A stretch of DNA of 8,805 bases, from contig JBBFLV010000017.1 in assembly GCA_037478835.1 (NCBI GenBank), positions 1 to 8,805 of the forward strand, given 5' to 3'. Shown one piece after another: positions 1 through 8,500 of this stretch (position 1 is its first letter; every line of letters begins with the position of its first letter). Under the pieces are notes generated by a model. It made no database searches, had not been told where the DNA came from, and was given only the letters and a program-made list of their open reading frames with translations. A program made the translations under genes and the position numbers. This DNA is from 630D-37 sp037478835 (GTDB taxonomy: Bacteria; Chloroflexota; Anaerolineae; Anaerolineales; Villigracilaceae).

Positions 1-1
1 C

Positions 2-655
2 ATGCTGAAACTGGAAAGTTTATTGACTTTGAAACTTACAACTATCCACTACCGAGTGCTTGAGGCGGTGGCAGCGGCCGGCAGCTACCGGCTGCTCTCA
101 GGCCGCCTTCCGGGGTATGGGTACGACGCCGAGGATCTCTGGCGGCACTCGGTTGCGGTCGCCTGCAGCTGCAAGGTGATCGCCCGCAAGAAAGACCCCG
201 GCCTAAGCGATACGGCCTACCTGGCGGGGCTGATCCACGATGTCGGGAAACTCATTCTCGACCGGTTCGTTTCGGAAAAGAAGGCTGAAATCGATTCTTT
301 TTTGCAGGGTGAAAACAGAACTTTACTCGATGCCGAGGTTCACTTTTTCAACTTCAGCCATGCAAGTGTAGCAGCGGAGATATGCAGCGCCTGGAACTTC
401 CCGGATGTGATATCAAATGCCATCCGCTTCCATCACAACCCTTCAGGATCAGAGAAAGACTTTCTCTCCTATCTGTTGCATCTGGCCGATTACCTCGCGA
501 TCTCTTTCGGCCTCGGATACGAAAGCGACGATCACCTGTACGAATTGGAGGAGGGAACACTGGAATTCTTGGGCGTGAATCGCTCGGATTTTAGCGATAT
601 CGTTTCACGGATATCGGAATCTCTCCAGGCCGTTTCCTCGAGTTTTTCGCAATAA
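2..655 (+). CDS. HDOD / HD-domain signalling protein, 5' partial
   Basis: This is the C-terminal part of an HDOD protein, a degenerate-to-intact HD phosphohydrolase-like domain found in bacterial signalling and regulatory proteins. Visible landmarks are LPGYG (about residue 36), LWRHS (H49), GLIHDVGK (H79-D80), FSHASVAAEI (H120), IRFHH (H144-H145) and LLHLADYLA (H160, D163). Most HD metal-ligand positions are therefore kept. The 217 residues cover only the second half of a usual HDOD module of well over 200 residues. The helices that normally precede LPGYG start right at the window edge, around TTIHYRVLEAVAAAG. The ATG at position 2 is probably an internal Met, because the frame is open to the edge. 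There is no N-terminal receiver or C-terminal output domain in view. The exact role is unknown; in other bacteria the family is linked to motility, stress and two-component regulation. The domain call is secure and the start is not. Confidence 0.85.
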   Translation: MLKLESLLTLKLTTIHYRVLEAVAAAGSYRLLSGRLPGYGYDAEDLWRHSVAVACSCKVIARKKDPGLSDTAYLAGLIHDVGKLILDRFVSEKKAEIDSFLQGENRTLLDAEVHFFNFSHASVAAEICSAWNFPDVISNAIRFHHNPSGSEKDFLSYLLHLADYLAISFGLGYESDDHLYELEEGTLEFLGVNRSDFSDIVSRISESLQAVSSSFSQ

Positions 656-684
656 ACTTATCCTCTCGAATCACGCAATGCAGT

Positions 685-850
685 ATGATCCGAAAGAAAT
701 TATTAAATCGCCGGATGCGGCAAGCTCTCTATCATCGCCTTTTTTGTTTTGCTCCTCATGGCCGGAACCCCGCATAAAAATGAAGCCGAGGGAGGCTTCG
801 ACGATTCCGGTAAAAAGTATGCCAGGTGGTATCAGTTTGACAGCGGCTGA
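685..850 (+). pseudogene. Possible frameshifted small secreted or membrane protein
   Basis: Two overlapping short frames look like pieces of one small protein. Frame one starts at ATG 685 and begins MIRKKLLNRRMR, a basic n-region. The next frame, open from 707 to the TGA at 848-850, continues KLSIIAFFVLLLMAG followed by a polar tail ending RWYQFDSG. Joined near 718-722 by skipping one base, they give roughly 54 residues with a typical signal peptide or anchor and a plausible cleavage after MAG. Without the shift, the first frame ends at the TAA at 775-777 after 30 poor-looking residues. The second frame alone has only an internal ATG at 758. I recognise no family. This could be a decayed gene, a sequencing indel or chance. 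No convincing ribosome-binding site precedes 685. Confidence 0.3.
762..810. repeat. Nested inverted repeat between HDOD gene and R-M operon
   Basis: The outer arms CCGGAA (762-767) and TTCCGG (805-810) enclose inner arms GAAGCC (782-787) and GGCTTC (794-799), which flank the loop GAGGGA. The arms are perfect. No T-run follows, so this is not a standard rho-independent terminator. It lies inside the possible small reading frame and may simply be coding sequence. A structured leader or attenuating hairpin is an alternative. Confidence 0.35.
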
Positions 851-865
851 CTAAGAGGATAAAAA
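837..865 (+). promoter_or_regulatory. Candidate sigma-70 promoter for the R-M operon
   Basis: A perfect TTGACA (837-842) is followed after 17 bases by TAAAAA (860-865), which matches the -10 consensus at four of six positions. It lies 58 bases upstream of the ATG at 923. This is the best promoter-like match between the HDOD stop and the methyltransferase gene. It overlaps the 3' end of the possible small frame. The call rests on sequence match only. Confidence 0.35.
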
Positions 866-922
866 GTAAGCCTCGCCTAACAACCTACATCAACATCCCA
901 TAACGATTGGGCAATCTTAATC

Positions 923-3160
923 ATGAACATGAACGAAGAGAAACGCCTCATGCTATCCGTTAAAACCGACGACAAAGGCCGCATCTTTTCCCATATTCGC
1001 CAGAGGTGGCTTGTTGAGACGCCTGAGGAACGCGTTCGGCAGGCTTATATAGTTACCCTGCACAACGAGTATGGCTTCAACCTCGACCAAATGGATGAGG
1101 AAGTAGGTGTGACCGGACGCGGATCTGCTCGCGCCCGGGCCGATGTAGTAATCTGGCGGACGGCCCAGGACAAGTCCAGCGCCAAAGCGCCGCTGATTGT
1201 GGTTGAATGCAAATCCGACAACATTACCATCAAGCCTGCGGACTATGCTCAGGGTGAGATGTACGCCAGGCAGACCGACGCCCCCTTCTTCGTCACGCAT
1301 AACAACCGTGAGACCCGTTATTGGCGTGTCAAAAAGGACAGGATGCCTGGGTACATCGAAGAAATCGAAAACATCCCGCATTCCAACGCCAGCGATCAAG
1401 AAATTAAGGGGTTGATCGAGAAGCTGCGCACGTTCAAGGAGGACGAGTTTGCCGATCTTCTTCACCAATGCCACAATGTTATACGTAACCGCGAGCACCT
1501 CGACCCGGCTGCTGCTTTCGACGAGATTGCCAAAGTGCTCTTCGTTAAGGTGTGGGTGGAGCGCGAGCTAAAGGCCAAGCGGAGGCGCATCAACCTTTTC
1601 ACCGCCAAATACTTGGACGGACAGCTGGGCGACAATCCGCTAAATGATTTATTCCAAAAGACTAAAAAGGCTTATGCTGAAGACCGCATCTTCGCCGACG
1701 ATGACCGCATCAACCTTAAGCCAGCTACGGGCCTCGAAATCGTTCGTCTATTAGAGCGCTATAACCTGTCAGACACCAGCGAGGATGTGAAGGGCATCGC
1801 CTTCGAACGTTTTTTGGGTCGAACTTTCCGCGGTGAAATCGGCCAGTTTTTCACGCCGCGCACTATCGTCGAATTCATGGTGCGGATGCTCGACCCCAAG
1901 GAAGGCGACGTGGTCTGCGATCCGGCGAGCGGCTCCGGTGGTTTCCTCATCCGCTTCTTCGAGATCGTCCGCGAGCAAATCCTTGCCGATGTGGACCGCG
2001 AGTACAAAGCATATGCAGCCGAGCTGGAGAAGAAGAAGCTCTCCGACGACAAGCACGCCAAACTCCTGCGCGAGAAATACGCCGAACTGCAAGAATCCAT
2101 CGACCAGCGCAAGCGCGATTCCCGCCTGTGGACGCTGGCCAACCGTTGCATCTACGGCACCGACGCCAACGACCGTATGGCCCGCACCAGCAAGATGAAC
2201 ATGATCATGCACGGCGACGGCCATGGCGGGGTTCACCATCACAATGGTTTTATTAACGTCAACGGCATTTTCGAGCAACGCTTTGATATTGTCCTAACCA
2301 ACCCTCCTTTTGGTGCCAACGTTGAACCATCTGACCACATAACCGATAGCGACGTGGGAGTTAGCGATGAGGAATACAGGCGATATGAAGAAACCTACGG
2401 CTACATTTACAAGGAGGCCCAAGCACGTGTTCAGGCCGCCAAGGGAAAACCCATCGCCTCGCTCTTTGAGCTTCCCAAACAGAATGGAAGAAGGCTTGGG
2501 AAGGTCAAGACTGAAATCCTTTTCATCGAACGCTGCCTTGCACTTCTGAAGCCCGGTGGACGGATGGGTATCGTCTTGCCCGAGGGCGTTTTCAACAATC
2601 CGTCTCTGGCCTACGTGCGCGAGTTCTGCGAGGACCGCGCCCGCATCCTGGCCGTGGTAAGCCTGCCCCAGGAGACGTTCTACTCCTCTGGCACATCGGT
2701 CAAGGCGTCGCTCCTCTTTCTACAGAAGTTCACGGAGAAGGAAGCCGCCGACTTCGCCGCAAAGCGCGACAAGGCCAAAGCCGAGGTCGAGGCCAAGTAC
2801 GCCAAGGAAATTGAAGCCGAGAAGAATCGCTTGGAAGCGGAGATCGGGGCCGCAAAAGCGGCGAAGGATGCCCAGAGGCGCAAGTTCGCTCAGCGAGAAC
2901 TGGCCGACTACCTCAAGCGCATGGACAAGACCAAGGCCCGCGAGGCCCGCGCCCTCTTGAAGGAGCGGTTCGACTACCCCATCTTCATGTATGAGGCCGA
3001 GAAAGTCGGCATCACCTCTACGGGCGAACCGGATTCCAACGAACTCTACCCCAACGCCAACCTGCCCGCCGGAATGAAGCCCGAGGAAACCTGCATCGAA
3101 CTCTACCGGCAATTCCGCAAAGACCCCAGGGCGTTCGCTCTCTCGGGAGACAAGGTATGA
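923..3160 (+). CDS. Restriction-modification fusion: PD-(D/E)XK nuclease + N6-adenine methyltransferase (HsdM-like)
   Basis: This 745-residue protein probably cuts unmodified DNA and methylates adenine at sites chosen by the downstream S subunit. Residues 33-140 look like the HsdR N-terminal nuclease domain: PEERVRQAYI, then ADVVIW (D74) and LIVVECK (E95, K97), giving an intact D-X20-ExK centre. An HsdM helical region follows. The methyltransferase core starts at GQFFTPR (307-313), with the SAM-binding motif DPASGSGG (333-340), YGTD (411-414) and the catalytic NPPF (460-463). Two charged, probably coiled-coil stretches interrupt the core and C-terminus (about 355-400 and 603-675). The protein is longer than a plain HsdM of about 500 residues, mainly because of the nuclease and these insertions. 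No helicase domain is present. Start 923 (MNMN) lacks a clear Shine-Dalgarno; ATG 950, preceded by GAAGAG, is an alternative. The gene overlaps the next by ATGA. The nearest known layout is the BcgI A subunit; a type I HsdM working with a remote HsdR is the other reading. Confidence 0.9.
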   Translation: MNMNEEKRLMLSVKTDDKGRIFSHIRQRWLVETPEERVRQAYIVTLHNEYGFNLDQMDEEVGVTGRGSARARADVVIWRTAQDKSSAKAPLIVVECKSDNITIKPADYAQGEMYARQTDAPFFVTHNNRETRYWRVKKDRMPGYIEEIENIPHSNASDQEIKGLIEKLRTFKEDEFADLLHQCHNVIRNREHLDPAAAFDEIAKVLFVKVWVERELKAKRRRINLFTAKYLDGQLGDNPLNDLFQKTKKAYAEDRIFADDDRINLKPATGLEIVRLLERYNLSDTSEDVKGIAFERFLGRTFRGEIGQFFTPRTIVEFMVRMLDPKEGDVVCDPASGSGGFLIRFFEIVREQILADVDREYKAYAAELEKKKLSDDKHAKLLREKYAELQESIDQRKRDSRLWTLANRCIYGTDANDRMARTSKMNMIMHGDGHGGVHHHNGFINVNGIFEQRFDIVLTNPPFGANVEPSDHITDSDVGVSDEEYRRYEETYGYIYKEAQARVQAAKGKPIASLFELPKQNGRRLGKVKTEILFIERCLALLKPGGRMGIVLPEGVFNNPSLAYVREFCEDRARILAVVSLPQETFYSSGTSVKASLLFLQKFTEKEAADFAAKRDKAKAEVEAKYAKEIEAEKNRLEAEIGAAKAAKDAQRRKFAQRELADYLKRMDKTKAREARALLKERFDYPIFMYEAEKVGITSTGEPDSNELYPNANLPAGMKPEETCIELYRQFRKDPRAFALSGDKV

Positions 3161-4524
3161 CGACAGTCGCCACGATATTCCCGCGAGCATTTGCGGTGTG
3201 CTTCAGCGAGATAGAGCGTTGGGATCCGGCAAGTTTTCATCGTATACTCTGGCACTGGCCTTCGGCGGTAATGCGCCCATTAGGGAGCGTTCTAAGGATG
3301 CGGAAAGAGAAGGTTGACCGCTCCAATGTAAATTTCGCCGACCTTCAGCCTATCACGATCCATTTCGACGGTAGTATAGACAGACGCCAGGTTGATGCGG
3401 GACGTGAATACTCGATGGACCTATTCTATGCCAGGCCGGGCGATATTGTTGTCGCCAAAATTGACCTGAAGAACGGCGCGGTGGGTTTGGTCCCAAACGA
3501 TTGGCACAACGTCGTTGTTACCGGCCACTTTGCCGTTTACGAGCCAGACCGTTCGAGTCTTGTTGCCGAATACCTATGCCTGCTCGTTCAAACATCCTTC
3601 TTCAAGGCCCACCTGTGGCGCAACAAGGTGGGTGCGGAAGGCCGCAAAGAAGTTAAACTCGACTTCTTCAAGGCGCAACGAATACCCCTCCCGCCGCTGC
3701 CGGTTCAGCGGAAGATCGTGGCGGCGTGGGAGGCAGCACGGAAGGACGCGGCTTCCGCCGCCGAGAAGATCGCCGAACTCGAACGCGAAATTGAGGCCCA
3801 ATTCCTGGCGGACCTGGGGATTACCCCACCATTACAGTGCATTGGGCCCAAGTGTCTTTCAGTTTGGTGGAGAAACCTTGAACGCTGGGATCTTGCTTTT
3901 GCGCGAAGACCACCATTCAACCCTAATTCCAAAACGTATCCAAACGCACGATTGAAGGACGCCGTTCAGCCTATCCGCCATACTACGCGTAGAGTGCTGC
4001 CAAGCATGACTCCCAACGAAGATTTCAATTACATCGGCATGGAGAACGTCGAATCTATCACGGGAAGACTTGTAGATTTTTCTAGTCGCAAGGGCAGCGC
4101 AATCAAGAGTTCCTGTGTCGCCTTTGACCGCAACCACATCCTTTATGGCAAATTGCGTCCATATTTGCGCAAAGTTGTAGATTGCTCGGAACTTCCAATG
4201 ACGGAAGGAATCGCTTCTAGTGAGTTTTTGCCATTGCGTCCAAGCAAGAACGTTACACAAAGTTGGTTGGCCTTCTACCTGCGGTCGGTTGCGATAGCAG
4301 AGCAGGCAAAGGCTGCCATCGGTGCAAGAATGCCACGCATCGCACCAGATGCACTATTGAACTTCATCATTCCGATTCCTCCGCTATCCGTCCAACACGA
4401 GATAATGAAGCGAATATCCGCGCGCCGCGCCGAGATTGCCAAGATGAAGAGGGAAGCTAAAGCGGCCCTGGAGGCGGCCAAGGCGGATGTTGAAGCGATG
4501 ATCCTGGGAACGAAGCCGGTGTAA
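3157..4524 (+). CDS. hsdS: Restriction-modification specificity subunit (HsdS-like, two TRDs)
   Basis: This is the DNA-recognition subunit of the R-M complex, choosing a bipartite target for the nuclease-methyltransferase encoded just upstream. The 455 residues show the usual tandem half-repeat. The first half has the ERWD motif at 20-23, a target-recognition domain to about 175, then IPLPPLPVQRKIV (176-188) and a long helix rich in Ala, Glu and Lys up to about 220. The second half repeats this with ERWD at 242-245, the second TRD, IPIPPLSVQHEIM (405-417) and a terminal coiled helix. Length is normal for the family. The ATG overlaps the upstream stop as ATGA, so the two are probably translationally coupled; GGGAGACAAGG in front can serve as the ribosome site. 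The two TRDs differ from each other, implying an asymmetric bipartite target that cannot be read from sequence alone. The domain call is secure. Confidence 0.92.
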   Translation: MTTVATIFPRAFAVCFSEIERWDPASFHRILWHWPSAVMRPLGSVLRMRKEKVDRSNVNFADLQPITIHFDGSIDRRQVDAGREYSMDLFYARPGDIVVAKIDLKNGAVGLVPNDWHNVVVTGHFAVYEPDRSSLVAEYLCLLVQTSFFKAHLWRNKVGAEGRKEVKLDFFKAQRIPLPPLPVQRKIVAAWEAARKDAASAAEKIAELEREIEAQFLADLGITPPLQCIGPKCLSVWWRNLERWDLAFARRPPFNPNSKTYPNARLKDAVQPIRHTTRRVLPSMTPNEDFNYIGMENVESITGRLVDFSSRKGSAIKSSCVAFDRNHILYGKLRPYLRKVVDCSELPMTEGIASSEFLPLRPSKNVTQSWLAFYLRSVAIAEQAKAAIGARMPRIAPDALLNFIIPIPPLSVQHEIMKRISARRAEIAKMKREAKAALEAAKADVEAMILGTKPV

Positions 4525-4534
4525 TATATATGAG

Positions 4535-4547
4535 GATAGTAACTATC
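4535..4547. promoter_or_regulatory. Short palindrome, possible operator of the dGTPase-like gene
   Basis: GATAGT (4535-4540) and ACTATC (4542-4547) form a perfect inverted repeat about a single A. It lies 65 bases before the downstream ATG. A -10-like TACAAT (4561-4566, five of six consensus positions) follows at such a distance that the palindrome occupies the -35 position, which itself has no consensus match. This layout would suit a regulator-controlled promoter, but a 13-base palindrome can arise by chance in AT-rich DNA. Confidence 0.25.
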
Positions 4548-4612
4548 GGGCTGTGTTCTATACAATAAAAGTTGCTTTTAACCAATCTATAGGAATACAT
4601 TAAAGAGGTTTT

Positions 4613-5538
4613 ATGCCCAAAGATTCTTTTAAAAGANNNNNNNNNNNNNNNNNNNNNNNNNNNNNNNNNNNNNNNNNNNNNNNNNNNNNNNNNNNNNNNN
4701 NNNNNNNNNNNNNNNNNNNNNNNNNNNNNNNNNNNNATTTGTAGAAGATTATGAAACGCTTGAAGACCCTCAAGGTTTTCACAGGAATCTTAATCTTACC
4801 TACGCTGTAAGGGATGGTATAATTTTGCACTGTGGAGAAGTAGATGAAAATGGCATTGTTCCAAGAAACGAAACAATAGATCTTAGTAAAATAGATGAAC
4901 CAAGCCAATACAGTCCTTATACTTGGGAAGCTTGTGTTGTCAAAATTTCTGACAAAATAGCATACCTTGGAAGAGATATTGAAGATGCGCTATCTCTTAA
5001 TTTATTATCTCCTTACGAAAAAAATAAGTTAAAAAAATTAATACAACGATATTATAATGTTTCATTAAAAGGAATTAATAATACGATATTGATGCATAAT
5101 TTCATTATAGACCTATGCGACAATTCAAATACTGATAAAGGAATTTGTCTTTCGAAAAAAAACTTAGACCTCATGAAAGAGATAAAACAATTTAACCAAA
5201 AAACAATATACAATCACTGGAAAACAGATAACTATAAAAAATATGCGGAGCTGGTTATTAATTCTATATTTGATATGCTAAAAAAGAGATTCTATAAAGG
5301 AGACAAGACGATTAATGAGATAGAAAAAAATACAGAACAATATCCGATTTTAGCTAGTACATTTAAGGAGTGGATATTGAAATATACCGCATCTAAACAC
5401 AGGCCCGAAAAATATAAAAACAAAATTTTATTTGATCTTAAAAACGAAAATGACTACAAGAGAGCTGCAATAGATTTTATCTCTGGGATGACAGATTCTT
5501 TTGCTATAAAAATTTTCAATGAAATCATTAAGTTTTAA
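4613..5538 (+). CDS. dGTPase-like HD-domain dNTP triphosphohydrolase, interrupted by assembly gap
   Basis: This is an HD-superfamily phosphohydrolase of the dGTP triphosphohydrolase type, which splits dNTPs into deoxynucleoside and triphosphate. The start is ATG 4613, preceded by AAGAGG; eight residues (MPKDSFKR) are read before the N run. After it, 266 codons run from 4738 to the stop. Diagnostic stretches are LNLTYAVRDGIILHCGE soon after the gap, then SPYTWEACVVKISDKIAYLGRDIEDAL, whose ISD supplies the last HD metal ligand, and near the C-terminus DFISGMTDSFAIKIF. The N-terminal H...HD catalytic motifs must lie in the gap. The two sides are in different frames if the gap is taken as 100 bases, so its true size is different, probably several hundred bases. 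The gene is far more AT-rich than both neighbours, suggesting separate acquisition. Relatives include housekeeping dNTPases and phage-defence nucleotide-depletion enzymes; position favours defence. Activity cannot be judged without the gap. Confidence 0.82.
4637..4736. other. Assembly gap of 100 N
   Basis: Exactly 100 undetermined bases replace the catalytic N-terminal region of the dGTPase-like gene. The round size is the usual placeholder for a scaffold gap of unknown length. The frame mismatch between the two sides supports an arbitrary length. Continuity of the genes across this point is therefore inferred from scaffolding, not read. Confidence 0.97.
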
Positions 5539-8500
5539 TCAATCCCGACCGCATCGCGCAAACCGATCCGCTTTTCTCCGCTGACAGCAGCCTGAGACTC
5601 TTCCGCGCCGCTGCGCACCATCCGCAGCACCTCGCCCTTGCGGGCAAGATAGGTCTCCTCATACCACCGGGTCGCAAGCCGCAGGCGCTCCTTCTGCTCC
5701 GGCGACAGGCTCGCGAGGAACGCCGGTCGGTCCTTGTGGGCGATCATGGCGAGCGGATGGGCCCTCTTGATCGAGTCTCCCATGCTCTTCGGCGTCCCGC
5801 CCAACTCAAAGTATTTTTTCAGATACCGCTCGGCAGCCTTGAGGTCCCCGTAGCGGAGCGCCTGCTTGTAATAATACATGGCGTTCGCCTTGTCGGTCGG
5901 ATCGACAGCAGGCGTCTCCTTGCCCTGCTTCTCCTTCCAGTCGCGGGCATACTTCGTCACGTCGTAGTAGGCGGACTCTCCTGGGCTGCTCGTGTAGAAT
6001 CCGAGCGCGAGAAGGTCGTTCAGCATCTGCTCGCCAACCGTGTCCCCGCGCTTGGGCTTGCCGGCAGCCCAGCGGTAGAGGCCGTCGAGCGAGAAGTTCC
6101 GCGCAACGTGCTCCAGCTTGTCGCGGATCGGCCGCGGGTTGAACGGGTCGGGATACCAGGAACGGCCGCCGATCACCTCGCCCAGGCCCTTCACGTCGGG
6201 CCGGAGCGCGTTGATTATCTTGATCGGCGTCGCAAGGGCCGTGTCCTTGGCGATGTCTGTGATTGACTTCTTCCCCTTCGTGAGATCGCGCACGTCCTCA
6301 GCGATGTCCTCGGCCCCGAACCAGGAGAGCGCATCCGAGAGCGCGCCCTGGAACCGGAGGCTCATGATCGAGCCGTCCTTCCTCCGGCCGAGGATCAGGT
6401 GCATCTGCCGGCGTTGCTCCTCACCAAGCTCGTCCTCCTCGTCCGGGAAGAAGGTGTGGTTCCACAGGTTCACCATCACCATCAGGAAGGCCGCCTTCGC
6501 CCCGAGCTTGGTCGCCTTCCAGGCGATGTTTTTCCCAAACAGGGCCGCGAGCCTGGCATCCCCGTCCCTGCCCTCATGCTTCAGGTTCCGCATGAGCCGG
6601 ACGTAGCGCGGCGCGTTGATCTCCATCCAGGCGTAGAACGGGATCAGGTGCCGGCGGATGAATTGCCCTGCATGCGTGATGTTCCCGTAGTCCCCGACCA
6701 ACTCGCGGGCGAGCTTTGCGGCCTTCCGGTCGTTGTCCTCAATGCCGTCGATCTCCTTTGCGTCCGAGGCACCATAAACGCGCTCGCCGGCCGCCAGCCG
6801 GTCCCGGAAATAGCGGAACGCGGCGAACCTAAGCCAGTTCTCGCGGTATTGCGTGAAGTTCTTGAGCCCTCCCCAGGCGCGCTGGATGAGCCCCGGCTTC
6901 TCGCCCGCCAGGGCGTCGAAATGCTCCGTAAGCGAAAGCTCCTTTGCCACCTCCCAGACTTCCTGGACACTCCAGCCGGAATCGAGCACCCCGTATTTGT
7001 TCGCAAGGTCGAGGTCGCGCTTGATGTCGGGCGGGATCGCCTTCTTGCGGTAGTCTCCCCAGAGGTCCTGGATCGAGCGCTTGAGGTAGCCCAAGATCCG
7101 CGGGTCATAGGCGAAGGCAATATCCAGGTCGCCGGACATGTTGTTCAGGTTGTATTTCACGACCCGGAACGGGTTGATGAGGATCCATTTCTTCCACCAG
7201 GTCATGATAGTCCTGCTCGCCTTGGAAAGGATGTGGTCATCGTACTTCTGGTCGTAGCCGTCGAGCGTCTTTGCAAGCCCCTCGGGGATCACCCAATACT
7301 CTGGCGCACGCTTCGCCAAGACCGAGACGAGCTTCAGCGCGTTCTCCTCCCCGATCACAGATTCGCCGGCCAGCACCGCCGCCGCGATCCGATCCGGCAC
7401 AGCCCAAGCCCGATACCAGGAGCCGCCGGGCTTCGGGTTCCACGTGGTGTAGCCCTCCGGGATCATCCGCTCGGGCGTCATGTAGTTCTTTCCGAGCTTA
7501 TCCTTGATAAACTTCTCGCGGTCGGAAATCGCCTTGAAGATGGTCTTCGCCGAGATCGCAGCGTCGTCGCTGCCCTTCGCGATCTCGGAGAGCTTGCGGA
7601 AGTCGAGCGTCTCCTCGTCGCCGAAGAGCGCCTCGTCATGCTCAAGGCCGAGCGCCTTCTTCAGCCGGCTGATCGCGATTGCGATCTTCTGCCGGAACGG
7701 CATCGTGGGGTCGAGCGCCTGGATCTCGTCTGCGATCTCCTTGAGGCGCTTCTTCTGCTCGGCATCCGGCTTACCTTCGGCCTCATCGAGGATCCCTTGC
7801 GCCTCTCCTCGCAGCCGCATGATGCGGTCGTAGTTCGCCTTGCCGCCGACGACGGCGATGTAGTTCGCCTTTTTCGCGTCGCGCTTGAGCCTGTCGTAGA
7901 TGTCGGCCCGTTCGCGGATCGCCTCCATCGTGTGCCGGGTTTCGAGCTGAGCAAGGGCCTGAGCGATCACCTCAAACTCGGCCTCAACATACTGCGTGTT
8001 GTAGTCCTTAGCCGAGCCCACGCGGGCCATCTGCCAGCCCTTCTTCTTGAGGCGCACGTCCTGCGTCGGGCCAACCCCCATCCCGGAGTATTCACCGCCA
8101 AGCGCCTTAATCGCCTGGTATTCGAGCACCTGGTGGTGGAAGTAGCGGTCGTCCTCCAGCACGGCCTCTGGCAGCAGCTCCGCCTTGACCAGGGCCTCCG
8201 TCAGACGGCGCTGGAACCGCTGGCGCCGCTCAAGCGCCTGCTTGATCGCAGGGTCAGATGCCGCCACTGCCTCGATCCGGTCGAGGTAGGCCCGCGCCTC
8301 GGGCTCGGTAAAGCCGAATGGCAGCTCGCCGGAGAGCAACCCGGAGTCGATGTCCCGGATCATGTCGCGCATGACCAAGGTCATCGTGAAGACTTCATAC
8401 TGCTTGGGCTTGAGCCCGCCTGCGATCGCCTGGAGCACCTGGAGCGCACGTCGCACGGAGTTCTTCGGCGTCTCCTGGTGCGTCCGCAGGATGTCGGTAA

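Noticed and set aside
740..750. T-rich run as a rho-independent terminator of the HDOD gene
   Set aside because: The only hairpin upstream is a 4-base GCCG/CGGC stem (710-713/718-721) about 20 bases away, too weak and too far. The run also fits the hydrophobic core of the small frame.
874..884. GCCTAAC-like motif resembling one half of an integron attC site
   Set aside because: No partner core site (GTTRRRY) and no long imperfect stem were found nearby.
953..2278. Several minus-strand and alternate plus-strand frames inside the methyltransferase gene
   Set aside because: They are all antisense or out-of-frame shadows of a gene whose nuclease and methyltransferase motifs are complete.
4600..4908. 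Minus-strand open frame running through the N gap
   Set aside because: A third of it is undetermined bases, and it lies opposite clear dGTPase-like coding sequence.
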